Shown: in pieces, positions 35,508 to 47,475 of the stretch | Numbering within the stretch: the first letter of the stretch is position 1 | Layout of the letters: every line of letters begins with the position of its first letter | Source: Macrotrachela quadricornifera | Lineage: Eukaryota > Rotifera > Eurotatoria > Philodinida > Philodinidae | Assembly: GCA_022393335.1 (NCBI GenBank) | Contig: JAJEKB010020600.1 | Location: forward strand, 785,466 to 849,465 | Length of the DNA: 64,000 bases | Direction: 5' to 3' | Notes under the pieces: generated by a model | Seen by the model: the letters and a program-made list of their open reading frames with translations, nothing else | Database searches by the model: none | What the model was told of the DNA's origin: nothing | Translations under genes and position numbers: made by a program

Positions 35508-38464
35508 TCATAAATGTATTTTCTTCACAGAAACTACCGTTACTCCATTATTGGTTTCTTTATTGTCATTATTTGATCGAATAGTATTCATTGAATGTTC
35601 CATAAATGACCTATCCACGTTACGAGCTGTTCTAATTCTTTTAACAGTGACTCCATCGAAGGTTGATGCTTTTGATTGCGCATCATTGTTGATTTTAGTA
35701 TCCGCACGATTCGTATGAGTGGCTTCTCTGCTACGAGCATTAATTATTCTATCAGATACATTTCGATATGAAGAAGGAATATTGATATCATTTTGGAACG
35801 ATGCTGATACTTTATTTCTTCGTAATTTAACAACATGTACTTTAGATGGTGCTGTGGAGACAATTTCGTCCTCTAGATGATAAAATTTAGATGAATCATT
35901 TAGTTCATTATTTTCCAAGATTTCTGATACTTTCGGCGATTCTCTTACTGTAGAAGCGGTAATAAAAGAACGCTGGGATCTTGATCGATTGTCAAGAGCG
36001 AATACATTTTCATCAGAATCTTGTTGTTGATGAGATTTAAATGATTCATTTTCTTCTTCAAGCGATTTTGCACTTTTTATTTTAATAGCATTATCATTGT
36101 TCATGACCTGATTGTCAATTGCTGATATTGCCATTGGTTCTGTTAAACTACTGGACAGAAAACTATTTAAACTTTTTTGAGTATTGATTCCAGTGAATGG
36201 GGAGTAATTCTTCGGTATTTTGGTTAGCGGAATACTACTTATTTCGTCGTTAATGGGTAATGTAAACATGTCTTTTTGCAACTGTTTTCTTCTTTTGTTG
36301 ATTTGATGATGCTGTGCTGCAGCACTTCTATGCAGAAAAAAAGTTTAAAATATAAGAAAAAAGATGTCAATGGTTACCGTTTTTTATAATATATCAAAAA
36401 GGAGGCACAACCTAAAATTAGCAATAAAACCAGTAAAGGCAGACCCACTATTAACAGTAAATTTGGTTGGTTTGGATCTTAGATTAAAGAAAAAGCAATG
36501 TTATATATGTGTAAATATAAAATTGAAGAATATTTGTAATTTTTACTTACTAGAAGTCATCGTTGTTGTTTGAATTATAGTTCTAAATATATACATATTA
36601 AAGAAATTTTTCATACGATTCTTCTTTTAATCCTTTCTCTATAAATCTTAGGATAGGAATAATCAAAAGATCTGAAAATCTTATTTTGTACACGTTTACA
36701 GTTTTGTTACTTACATTACTGAAGTAGTAGTTATTGTTGTCTCTGTCGTAGTAGTTTCTGATGTTGTACTACTTGTCGTGCTAGTACTTGTTGTTGTTGA
36801 TGTTGTGGTAGTTATTGTAGTTGAAGTTGTTGTAGTTGTAGAAGTAGTTGACGTGCAAATTTGTGATGTCACAACAGTGAATGTCACACAATATGGATCA
36901 GATTGTACACTCTCACTATAGATTAGATGAAAAAGTTCGGTAATATTTTAAAAAATAAGAATAATTATTACCTTGTATAAGCAAGTGCACAAAATTCATG
37001 TGATCCAATCTGATTTATTTGAGGCGTCCAGGTGAATGTAACATAAGACAATGATGTATTTGCTGTTGAATTAGTCAAATTACTGGCTGACAAGCCAGTA
37101 ATACTTGTTGTTTGTATTATATCAGTAATAATTATTTTTGTTCTATTACAATAAATCATCACATAAAGAGTAAAATTCATTGGCACATTAACTTGGAGTT
37201 CTAAACAACCAGTTAAAGGAAGAATAATAGGTGCTTGTGTACAGTTTGGTTTTTCCAATACATAAATTAAAAATTGTGTTGCTACTGAACTCATTGGAGT
37301 AGTACTTGTTGTATTAATAAAATCTTCGACCTGTTAAGATAAAACCTTGTATGTGCTATGGATTCTCAATTGAAACTAAAGACAGTATCTCAAGAAGAAT
37401 TGTACTTTGAGAGAAATATTAGTTTGAATTGATGATAAAAATCAAAATAGCTATAGTATTAATGTATTGTTTACCTGTAGAGCAATGGCATACCAAACAT
37501 TAGATGTTGTTGCTGTAAATGTTAACGTACAACCAGACAAACTTGCAAGACTAAGCGTGCTTGCAGAACTGCACACATCGGCACATTCATCAACACCATA
37601 TAGACTATTTACGAAAAAAATTAAAATAAAATTCAAAAAGATAATTTCATATACTATGGAGTGATCCCCTTCATATTTTGATAGAACGTCTCGTGAAAGA
37701 GATGTAGAAAATATTCTTACTATAATAGTATTCATTCAATTCTCCTTTTTTGTAAATCACGTAACTATCACATTTACTGTAGAATTTCTATATGAGTGAT
37801 TATGGCAAAAAGTGTATAAGTTATTAATTCATTTTTATATGCAATGCCTGTTTTTTGACGACCATCGACAACGTATATCATCATCTACGTCAACATCCGT
37901 CACAGATATTTTAATTGTAGCTGTTTTGTTGGCAATAACATATTGAGGTGATATTATCTGCGACACTGGTGGAGTATTAATTAAACCATCGAGACGTCTT
38001 CGAAGATTAATCAAAGATACAATTGACCATCCAGGATTAAAAATCGTAGCAGCATTTGCTAAAGGTCTCCAAGATGAACTTTGATAAGCGATCCAAAAAT
38101 ACGCATCGTTACTGAGTGTAATATTAACAGATCGTTGACTTCTTAAAATTCCTAATGATGCGCTATAGGAAGTACAATCAGTTAAAATATTGAGTGGACT
38201 ACTAGAATAGCCACCTTGAGTAGAACAATTAGCAACACAATTTAAAAAAACACCGAGAAAATAAAGCCAATTACTTGATAGAGGTACATCTGTCAAACAA
38301 TTTACAGTCGGATAACTCCATGAATAAAATTGTGTAACAGTAATCGGAATTGATGCAGAAGTAGAATTACGATTTATTGGTGCCCAAGTTATAGTACCAC
38401 CATTAAAGTGATTACTATAGATGGGATTTGTTCTAATTAATATTAATAGAAATAAAATGATCAT
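35508..38464 (-). CDS. Seven-exon single-pass membrane protein with secreted-type ectodomain
   Basis: Exons by splice signal and phase: 38464-37860, 37604-37475, 37330-36972, 36915-36715, 36582-36551, 36477-36378 and 36327-35508; the sum is 2247 nt (748 aa), all phases consistent. Signal peptide MIILFLLILIRTNPIYS, then NHFNGGTITWAPINRN, a start I associate with invertebrate extracellular proteins of unknown function. The ectodomain has paired Cys, many N-x-S/T sites, 'SVTDVDVDDDIRCRW' and GVDECADVC. A Ser/Thr-only stalk (exon 4) precedes one helix (LLLIVGLPLLVLLLILGCAS) with KKR stop-transfer. The 250-aa tail is Ser/Asn-rich and low-complexity. The exon 1 donor (GTCAAA) is weak. It is likely a surface receptor or adhesion protein; function unknown. 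Confidence 0.7.
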
Positions 38465-40723
38465 TTCATTAAAATATCAAATCTAAAATATCTAAAAACC
38501 AAATGTTGTTTCTTATAATTATTTATAGTCGATTTAAGAATTTATATTAAAAAATATAGTGATGAACATTACCATGAAAATGTAATAGATAACAACAGGT
38601 TTTTTTCCATTATAGTGCCGACTGTAAAAGACATTTTCACAAATCTCTCTTAATACAGACCGTGGTACATATCTCAGCAATACTTCTTTTTATTCATTCT
38701 AGTGAAGTCTCTTGAATCATAAAGAGTGTTGAGATGCATTTCTTTCTCTTCACTTATACTTACTTATTATATGCGTATCGAGTTACTGAGTTTATAAAAA
38801 GTGTAAATTTAATATTTTCATTCTATATTTATACTGGCTTTGACATACGCAAAGTTCGTCCTCTGAATATGACGTTCGTATTTCTATCGTGCATTCAAGA
38901 AGCTCGCTAATTTCATTGATTTTGACAGGATTCAAAAACAAACAATGTAATCAAATAATGATTTTTTTCTCTATTGTCTCTGTGAGCATAATTATAGGCT
39001 TCGAGAGTGAAGACGAAAAAAAGAAGTAAATCTAATTAATAATAGTTCAATGAACAATAAAAATTGATAACACACAAAACAAATAAATAAGGGATTATTT
39101 AATGTAGAGAAAAAAATGAAATAGTACACAGAATTAAATAAATAAGTAATTAAAACGATAAATGTTTTCTTATGCGAAGAGAATATCATATGAAATAAAA
39201 TGCGTTTTTAGTATATGTCAAGATCAAAGAAACATCTAAACACAAGTCAATCACCCTCGGTTGTAAACGGTCGTATGCCAATAAATTACGATGGAAAATA
39301 ACAGACGTTCGCACTTATCGTTCACAGCAACCATATACGATGCTTTATGATGCTATTACGACCATCGTAAAAGATGACTGAACGATACCGTTAGATATCG
39401 GAAGTTCAACTGTAAGCGGCATGAACACGTCGTCGACGAATCAAAAACAAAGGAATGTCGACAGAGAACAAATACTTTCATTTAATCATTCTCTACAAAC
39501 CACATCAAGGGTCGACTATGCAATAGATCATCTAAAAGACATTTAATTCTGATTGAACTAAAGAATTTTTCCTGAAACATTATTATAATGATTAACATAT
39601 AAAAAAGATATATATAAACAGAAACACACATCCATACCCACCTACAGCTGTGGCAATGCAACAATACTTGTATTTGTATGAAATAGATGACCACCATAAA
39701 TTGTGTCTTGCACAACATTTTTATAGTGTTAAGTGTATTTAGAAGGGTGTTTTGCAAGATCATTCGATTATATGTATATGTAGAATCTATAATATATGCG
39801 TTTTCATCATTCTCATGAACGCTCATTGACACTTTCAAAGTACATTAAGAACTGAAAAAGAGCTTTAAAAGGAATTTTAAAGCACTTTTATCCTTTACCT
39901 ATTCACCGTTTTTATTGCGCCAAATAGCTCTATATATATAATTGATCAAGTTGTAGGTTCATCATCATTCAATGACCCTTTCAAAATACATTGACATCTC
40001 AAACACACCCTTCTTTTCAGATACTTCTGGATACGGCATTTTTTACTGCGAATGCATGGATATCAATAAGAAAAGCTATTTTAGGGCTTTTCTCTTAACC
40101 AAAACCTTTACAGACAAAGTTTTCTCTTGAAAAAATGGATTTTTCTAAAATATGGCTTAAAAAATCATTGTAAAATTTCTTCATGAGTCAGAACCATACA
40201 ATGTAGCTTCGTTATAGCAAAACAAATTTTCTAAAGAAAGGATTAAAAAGAATTAAAAGATGATTGAAAAAGGATTTAAAAAGCCTTATTTTCAAATAGT
40301 TTTTATGAGATATGGTTGTTTACGATCATCGTAATCGTGAATCTGGGAATCAAAAACCCATCGTTTGAAAGATTATTAGTCATAGATTTGTTTCTTATAA
40401 AGTTTGACTAGGCGTTTTCGAAGATGAGAAATACAATAGTACTATAAGGTTTTAACAATGGTCAAACAATGTTTTCAAGAAAGCAGTGAGTTTCTATAAG
40501 ATGACTTGAATCCATCGATGATTTCTGAAAAATCATTGGAACTGGGAATCACAGAATGCAATGTCAATTCACTCAATAGATAGAAAAACAATAATGAAAA
40601 GACCGCAAACTTCAAAAATGCGATTTATTGCTCAAGAGAGTTATAATCAACTTTTTAATAATGAATCTTTATTGAGAATCTATAAGTTACAAGTAAAAGA
40701 ACTTTATGATAAAAAAAATATTG
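38465..40723. other. Intergenic, one possible coding fragment
   Basis: Mostly featureless AT-rich DNA with some 'AAAGGATTTAAAAAG' redundancy near 39850-40290. At 40561-40750 (+) a frame reads MKRPQTSKMRFIAQESYNQL then FNNESLLRIYKLQVKELYDK, which has coding-like charged composition. It runs into the 3' end of the P450 gene and has no recognisable family, so it is noted as a possible exon or relic only. Confidence 0.35.
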
Positions 40724-43700
40724 TCATGCAAAAACGTCAACACTATATCGATCAAGTGAAATTTTTTCAAGGATTTTTCCTGCTTCTTCTTCATTACATT
40801 GTTTAATTTCTGAAATAATTTTGATAAAACATGTTTTCACTGATGAACTTAATCTTTTCGCACTACCACATGTATAAAATCGTGCACCATTACGATACAA
40901 TTCAGCAATCTCATTTCGATCTTCCCAAAGTAGATCTTGAACATATTTTTTTCCATTATTTGATTGACGAGAAAAAACAGATCTAATTTCTACTGCACCA
41001 AGTTTTGACCATTTATTTAATTCATCTGAATATAAAAAATCTTCATTTGTTCGACATCCATAATAAAGAATTGTGCGTCCAATGTCTCTTCCACATGCTA
41101 AATAGGCTGCTCTTTCTTGAATAAATCCTCGAAATGGTGCAATACCGGTTCCAGCAGCCATCATAACAATTGGTATTTTCGTATCTTCAGGTGGATGAAA
41201 TCGAACATTACTTGCGCGAACACTACAATTAATTCGATCAGATTTTTTTAAATTTAAAAGATAATTTGATGCAACACCATAATATCGTCCAAATCCATTC
41301 AATGCTGGAGCATTAATAATATCAAGTGTGATTGTAACAACTTCGGGATTCCATAATGGTGAAGATGATATACTATACTGACGAATACGAAGTGCAGGAA
41401 GCATACGTAAATATTGTGGAAATGAAAGTTCACATGAATGATAGTTTTCAAGAATATCTAATATACAAATACGTTTATCGAGAATTTCTGTTTCATATAA
41501 ATCTCTAGAAAGTTTTCTAAGATTTATTTGTTCTTGTTCATTTGAACATAAATCAGCAAGAGTTTCAATTTGTTTTTTACTAATTATTTGTGCTAATTCA
41601 ACATAACCACTTAATATATCAAATGCACTAACTGGAGAATCTGTTGGAAAGAATGTATCTGTAGACGAAATAATTTTTACATGAATATCACCAGAAAGAT
41701 TAAATCGTTTAAGAACTCGAGAAACAATTTCAATTGGATTTGTTGGTAAAACAGCTAGATAATCTCCTGTACGATAAGTCTGTCCTTGAGGTAATTGAAT
41801 TTCTAAATGTCGTTTCATTGGTCCAATTTCATTTGTTTCAACTAAAATTTTATTTTGTAAAACAATTCCAAAATCTATTGGTTGTCCAAGATTTCTTGTT
41901 GAATTAATAATTTCAATTGATAGTTTTTCATTACTAATCATATTTTGTTCGCCAAGATCTTTTCGTAATGTTCGAAAGAGATTTTCTTTCCAACTTTCAA
42001 ATGCACCAATAAAATCTCCTACAGCATCGCCTTCACCACGTTCAATAATTCGTATTCCACCCGCATTTTCCATCATTTGATCAATATAAGTCGGAATTTT
42101 TTGATATGTATCAACCCAATCACGATGTCCAGCACCAAATACAGCATAAGTCATTTCTAATTTTGGTTTCGATTCAAGATAAGCGACGAATTGTTTAGCA
42201 TTATCGCATGGTTTACCTTCATATGAAGCAGTGATAATAATAATAGGTCGATCATTTGGAAGATTTTCAACAGCAGAATCGAGAGTTGCTACTGTTGCAT
42301 TATAACCATAAAGAGGTGCTTCCGATGCTAATGTATCTGCAAATGATTGACAAGAACCAGAATTACTACCAAAAAGAATACACATTGGTTGAAGATGTTC
42401 TCGATTAATTTGTTCTTTTTTGGTTTTTTCTGGTATTTTTTCTGATTGTTTGACATTTGGATTAAGTATAAAACCTGCCTGTTGACGTGGTCGAACTCGT
42501 ATTTTAAATTCATCTGGTTTGATTGTTAATGTTTCTTTAACACGAAGATCATAAGATGAATTAACAAATTCCATATGAAAATGTTTAAGAATAAGTGCAA
42601 TAGCAAGAAGACTTTCTTGCCATGCAAAAGCTCGACCAATACAAGCACGTTGACCATTACCAAATGGTTTCCATGAATTTGTTGGAAGTTTTTCAAATCC
42701 ACCATTTAACATTCTTTCGGGAAGAAATTCTTCTGGTTGATCCCAAATTTTTGGATCACGATGTAATTGATGTAAAAGAACAAATATCACATCATTTTTA
42801 TGAACTTCATAACCACCAGGCAATACGATATGACCTTCTTTCGATTCTAAAGCAAATCCTGGTGCTGTTGGTTGTAAACGAAGAGTTTCTTTTAATACTG
42901 CATCAATATATTTTAATTTGCTTAATGTATCAACTGTAATTTCTTTATATTGATCAACTTCTGCTTGTGCTTTCTGTAAAACGTGTGGATTTTTAAGAAG
43001 ATAATATAGAGTAAATGACAGAAGTCCAGATGTTGTTTCATGTCCAGCAATAAGAAAAGTAACCATTTGATAACGAATATTTTCATTAGATAATTGATAA
43101 CCAGTTTCAGAATCTTTACCATTAATCATTCGATTTAGTAAATCATTAACATTATTTGGATGTTCACGTCTTTCTTTAACAATTTCATCACATAGATTAT
43201 GAAGATATGCAATATCATCTTTATACCGACGTGTAGTTTTCATCATAAGTGTATTTTGAAAAGATAATCGTCGAGTACGATTACCACTTTCAACGAGAAC
43301 ATTGACCATAGCATCAACAAAACGATGCATTGTTGTTTGATAGAAACTATTAAATCGATAATTAAAACTGCATAAAGCAATGGTATCCAAAGTTAGACGA
43401 GTTAAATTATCACAAACATCAATTTCTTCACCTGCAAATCGTTCCCATCGAAGAATAAGTTGAGAACAAATATCCATCATAGCAGGAAACATATCTCGAA
43501 TTGCTTGTGGTCCAAAAGCAGGCATTAAAATTTTATGTGCAAGTTTCCAATTTAATTCTGATGTATATGCAGTAAAGAGTCCATCACCAGCTGCAGCTCT
43601 CAATTCTTCTAGAGCTTGACCAACTTTTTTATCGAATTTCGATTCATCACATACAAAATTAACAATTTCTTGTCCAGAAACTACCACAATATTTCTGTTA

Positions 43701-43834
43701 AAAATAGTCAATCGATAAATATAACCATATAATTTTTGCAATCTTCTTAGTGATTCTAAACCATGACCAGGATCTATCTCTTTCAAATTTCCAATGAAAC
43801 ATTTTTTTTCAGGCTGTGGAATTGATTTGCTCAT
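40724..43834 (-). CDS. Self-sufficient cytochrome P450-reductase fusion (CYP102/P450 BM3-like)
   Basis: A single uninterrupted 1036-aa frame. Residues about 1-460 are a P450: GDGLFTAYTSELNW (the Phe at 87 corresponds to the BM3 substrate-channel Phe), AGHETTS at 263-269 (I-helix oxygen activation), ETLR at 316-319, and heme loop FGNGQRACIG with Cys398. After a linker, residues about 484-625 are a flavodoxin-like FMN domain (ILFGSNSGSCQSFA). From about 650 there is a ferredoxin-reductase domain with FAD (RQYSISSSP) and NADPH motifs (MMAAGTGIAPFRGF, YYGCRT), ending SVDVFA. By family knowledge it hydroxylates fatty acids at subterminal positions using NADPH without a partner reductase. This fusion is typical of bacteria and fungi; presence without introns in rotifer-like DNA suggests horizontal transfer (inference). 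There is no N-terminal anchor, so it is cytosolic. All key residues are present. Confidence 0.92.
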   Translation of the reverse strand: MSKSIPQPEKKCFIGNLKEIDPGHGLESLRRLQKLYGYIYRLTIFNRNIVVVSGQEIVNFVCDESKFDKKVGQALEELRAAAGDGLFTAYTSELNWKLAHKILMPAFGPQAIRDMFPAMMDICSQLILRWERFAGEEIDVCDNLTRLTLDTIALCSFNYRFNSFYQTTMHRFVDAMVNVLVESGNRTRRLSFQNTLMMKTTRRYKDDIAYLHNLCDEIVKERREHPNNVNDLLNRMINGKDSETGYQLSNENIRYQMVTFLIAGHETTSGLLSFTLYYLLKNPHVLQKAQAEVDQYKEITVDTLSKLKYIDAVLKETLRLQPTAPGFALESKEGHIVLPGGYEVHKNDVIFVLLHQLHRDPKIWDQPEEFLPERMLNGGFEKLPTNSWKPFGNGQRACIGRAFAWQESLLAIALILKHFHMEFVNSSYDLRVKETLTIKPDEFKIRVRPRQQAGFILNPNVKQSEKIPEKTKKEQINREHLQPMCILFGSNSGSCQSFADTLASEAPLYGYNATVATLDSAVENLPNDRPIIIITASYEGKPCDNAKQFVAYLESKPKLEMTYAVFGAGHRDWVDTYQKIPTYIDQMMENAGGIRIIERGEGDAVGDFIGAFESWKENLFRTLRKDLGEQNMISNEKLSIEIINSTRNLGQPIDFGIVLQNKILVETNEIGPMKRHLEIQLPQGQTYRTGDYLAVLPTNPIEIVSRVLKRFNLSGDIHVKIISSTDTFFPTDSPVSAFDILSGYVELAQIISKKQIETLADLCSNEQEQINLRKLSRDLYETEILDKRICILDILENYHSCELSFPQYLRMLPALRIRQYSISSSPLWNPEVVTITLDIINAPALNGFGRYYGVASNYLLNLKKSDRINCSVRASNVRFHPPEDTKIPIVMMAAGTGIAPFRGFIQERAAYLACGRDIGRTILYYGCRTNEDFLYSDELNKWSKLGAVEIRSVFSRQSNNGKKYVQDLLWEDRNEIAELYRNGARFYTCGSAKRLSSSVKTCFIKIISEIKQCNEEEAGKILEKISLDRYSVDVFA

Positions 43835-44481
43835 GATAATTGTTCACGGATAATGAGTAATTATGGTATCAAATTGTACCTAAGTTTGAAAGAAGAAATA
43901 CATATATATCTTTATCAAGTAATCACAGGACTATTTCAATTTAAAGCAAAGTTTAAATACAACTTACTTGTTATTCTATTGATCAACAGTTTATTGAAAG
44001 TATTTTTTCGTTGCTTCGATAAATATATATTGAATTTTGCTGCCTTTTTATAGCTTGCTCATTGTTTTCATTCTGTTTCAACACTCCATTTGTAAGTGAG
44101 ACATTCGTGCAATTCGTACGTACACAGAGTTCGTGTAAATGCGTTGATGTATTGAATAAGCGCACGCGCAATGTGGGTAACGATCAACAGTTGTTTTCTT
44201 TTTCTTTCTAATGTCTTTTAATTTTCAATCACAATTAGTAAAATGTGCACTGTAAAAGAGTACCGTAAAATCTAAAAAAAATTTAAAGATTTAGTGAGGC
44301 ATTGGCACACTCAAAACAGGAACTTAAAAAAGGCTTTCAAAGATACTCATACATTGGTTATGAGTCTTTTCTGAATGTTCCTTCTTTAACCCTCTTCAAA
44401 TATAATATATTTTCCTCTCAAACCTGTCTATAAATCTTTTCTGCGTATATATGAATAACTAAATGGAAAACTCAAAAGTTA

Positions 44482-44790
44482 CTTCTTTATCTCAGCTGCG
44501 TAAAAAAAAATAGCATCCTTGTTTACATCTCAGCCGAATAGAAACATAAAATATTCTTTCCTTCACCACAATTAAAAAGAAGAATGAAGAGTAGTTTTCT
44601 ATATTTCAACTGCGTAGAAAAAAAATATCCTTTTCTACATCGCAGCCGTATAAAAGCATAAAAAAAATCTTTCCTTCATCGCAACTAAAAAGAATGAAGA
44701 ATCATTTTCTGCATCTCAACTGATTATAAAAAGAACATTCTCTTCTACGTCTCAACTAAGTAGAAAAGAAAAATTCTTGCCTATCAACGA
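44482..44790. repeat. Tandem repeat, about 111-bp unit, 2.7 copies
   Basis: Copies begin near 44482, 44594 and 44704. Each holds a 'TTTCTNNATCTCAACTGCGTAGAAAA' segment and an internal half-repeat 'CTACATCGCAGCCGTATA', followed by CTTTCCTTCATCGCAACTAAAAAGAATGAAGA. The unit itself therefore looks like a doubled 50-60-base ancestor. Non-coding. Confidence 0.7.
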
Positions 44791-45019
44791 GGAATCATAT
44801 ATAGAAGATGAACTCTACTGATTGAACAGGAAAAATTACAAAACAACATCACTATGTTCAAAAGACTTATTCTCTTTCTCATAGATAAGAGCCTAGCACA
44901 AATAAATTGTATGTTCGCACATCAGTGATTAATCCAAAAATATCGTTAAAATAAATTGGACTATTTTTTATAAATCTTGAGCAAATGTAACCAAATGTGA
45001 AGAGCGTGCATATGAAATT

Positions 45020-45580
45020 AGTTTTAGCCGATCTATCGGTTTTTTCTTTCCAGGATCATACATTGGAATCATATACAGAGATTTGTTCACTTTTGGTCCG
45101 TTTGGAAGTATTTCCAATGAATCAAAAGCTATCAGTTAGAACCCGAATTTTGTGCTCCTTTTGAATCTGGGTTCAAAAGTCCTTGCTTTTTTCTTTAGTC
45201 AAGAGTGATGAAATAATCTTTGAAATGCCAAAAAAAAACTAGTTTGCGATAAAATTTTTTCCACATATTTTTGTATTTACGCACAATTTCGATTCAAAAC
45301 TAGAAAGTAGGTTCTTTATTTATATACCATCTTGTAGAGCAGAAACGAGCCTACAAAATACACTATTTGAGAATTTTTGTCTTGTAATAAGCTATGTTAA
45401 TTCTCATTTTTTCTAAGCACTCATTATTTGAAAAATCGACTTTTTGACCAAAAAAATTTTGAATTGAACGGTCCTCTTATCAAAATACTTGTGCCTCTGC
45501 TTGAGTAAAAGCCACAGCTTAGTTATATGTAAAAAAGAATATCTACTATTTTTCAACAATACAAATTGTTGCAGTCAATT
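45020..45580. mobile_element. Diverged copy of the 62.4-kb MITE family
   Basis: The region aligns by eye with the interior of 62394-63172. Shared landmarks in the same order are 'GAATTTTGTGCTC', 'AATCTTTGAAA', 'AAAATTTTTTC', 'CGATTCAAAACTA', 'CCTACAAAATNNACTATTTGA', 'CGACTTTTTGACCAAAA' and 'GAGTAAAAGCCACAGCTTA'. The terminal inverted repeats are not recognisable, so this is an old, end-eroded copy. Confidence 0.6.
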
Positions 45581-46125
45581 CATTTGTCAAAAAAATAAAG
45601 AATAATTTGGCTACGAAAGATTTCTATTGGTGACTGAATATATTACTACGTTGGAAAAAACGTATGCTGTTCCTTCAACAGCAGATACGTTCTTTTTTCT
45701 CTGTTCTCTACCCCCACCCTTCGATGCTTAAAGGATGAAAGATAGGATACTCAGTTTGAATATTACATGGTAAAAAAAATTTTATCATCAACTATATGAT
45801 CTGTCAAACATTTCTACGACACTTTCATGAGAAGAAAAGATTGAAAATTTCGTCGAGAAAATACCAAATCTTATCCGGTATAGAATAAATTATCCATTCA
45901 ATTCATGTGTTGTCATTACACTATTGGTTTATTCATGCTCAACTAACCACCTAAAGAAAACTATAAACAAAGATTTTATTGGTGATGTCATATCACGAGG
46001 TAAATCGAAGGACAAACACAGTCTGTACATAAAAAATGTGGGACATTATTTTTATCTTGATTTTTATATGATGTCAACTAATGACTATGTGGGAGAAATA
46101 TGCTTCTCTTGCCGTTTCGTATTCG

Positions 46126-46133
46126 TATATATA
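46126..46133 (+). promoter_or_regulatory. TATA box of the protease gene
   Basis: TATATATA 56 bases upstream of the ATG at 46189, with the intervening leader lacking ATG. Position suits a transcription start around 46157. Confidence 0.5.
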
Positions 46134-46188
46134 GTTCAGTGAATAAGAACGAGAGCAGTAGTAAAGCGATAGTGAACAGTTTCTTCTA

Positions 46189-47475
46189 ATGAAGATTACA
46201 TTAGTATCAATCAGTCTTGTCGTTTATATTCTACTTGGTACTGTTCAAGGTGCTATCAATGAATTTTATCCCATGTATCTCAATAAGCACAGCTGTTCGG
46301 GTAAATATTCTTGGACTAAATGGTTCAATATTGGCAAACCAATTAATAAGACTAGTGGGGATAGTGAAGATATGAGTATTATTTTAGCACAATATCCAAC
46401 AATGATGTGTCATGTACCTTTTGGTATTCAAGCTCAATCGATCAACTATCGTGCCGGTAACTGGTCGACTGGATGGCGACGACAACGTGTAAATGCCACA
46501 CGAACTCTTCTTTCATTCTATTCGACTGAACCTGGTGGTGTAGATTTTCAAGTTCGATATTGTTGTCCAACAGGTACATTTATTAGTGAAATATCAACGA
46601 CCACAACTGCTATGCCTTTGGATAGTACTACTTGTGGTAAACGACAAATTAAACCCAAAGCTAAAAGAAAAAAACGAATTTATGGTGGAGAAGAAGCATT
46701 TTCCAATTCATGGCCATGGGTAAGTGTACGAAAAATACTAATATTCATTTGATCTTTTGGTCATTTTTCTATCTAGATGATCTTTTATAAAGAAAAGAAT
46801 GAGAATGATACTCATGAAAGCACTGCAGTCTGTGGTGGAACCTTAATCAGTAAAGATTATGTTTTAACTGCCGCTCATTGCATTGGAACGAAAAATGGAT
46901 CATATATTACTTTGGTTGCTGGGATGCATAGTTTAGAATCAATAACAGAACTCGTGGTAAATGCACTATTCGATATAAGACAGAAACAAACTGTTCAAAA
47001 GATTTATATTCATCCAGAATATGACTCATCGACTTTCATTAATGATATTGCCCTGTTACGTGTTAACATGCCATTTAAATTCACCGAATATGTTCAACCA
47101 GCATGTTTGCCAGGTGGTGAACCGCAGCCAAACGATGAAGTTGTTATTATTGGATGGGGTAGTACAACAGAAAATGGATCAGCAAATAATGAACTAAAGC
47201 AAGCTTATACAGAAGTGATCGATGATTGTGATCAGTGGTGGACAGGAATCGATAGTTCGAAACAGATATGTGTGGCGGATGCGTTTAATGGCACTTCAGC
47301 ATGTTTTGGTGACAGTGGTGGGCCCATTCTAACGCAATATCAAGGTCAGTATATCGTGTCAGGTGTATCTAATCTTTTGGATAAATGCAATACGAAAGGA
47401 CGAGAGAATTCTCCGAATGTTTATACACGTGTGGCTCCTTACAAGACATGGATCAAAAGCATTATTAGGCATTAA
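46189..47475 (+). CDS. Secreted WxxW-domain trypsin-family serine protease
   Basis: Exon 1 is 46189-46719 and exon 2 is 46777-47475, with a phase-0 57-bp intron (GTAAGT...ATCTAG); 409 aa. Signal peptide (MKITLVSISLVVYILLGTVQG), then a WxxW module (YSWTKWFNIGKPINKTSGD, then E and paired Cys, ending RYCCP) like those in mucins and CILP, then a basic linker KAKRKKR before IYGGEEAF, the activation site. Catalytic triad: His in TAAHC, Asp in NDIALLR, Ser in GDSGGP. The residue six before the catalytic Ser (chymotrypsin 189) is Ser, predicting chymotrypsin-like rather than trypsin-like specificity. The dibasic cluster suggests furin-type activation. The WxxW part may tether it to mucus or matrix (inference). 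Confidence 0.88.

Larger units (their letters stand above)
43835..46125. other. Intergenic with repeats
   Basis: It holds the P450 upstream region, a tandem repeat (44482-44790) and a diverged transposon copy (45020-45580), listed separately. No coding block is seen between them. Confidence 0.45.

Noticed and set aside
35422..35718. Plus-strand 98-codon frame
   Set aside because: Antisense to the last exon of the 748-aa membrane protein, whose exon phases are consistent.
39482..39838. 118-codon minus-strand frame
   Set aside because: No recognisable motif, His/Tyr/Ile-rich from AT-rich DNA, no splice or promoter support.
42622..42939. Plus-strand 105-codon frame and other frames inside 40.8-43.8 kb
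   Set aside because: Shadows of the P450-reductase gene, which has full-length motif support on the minus strand.
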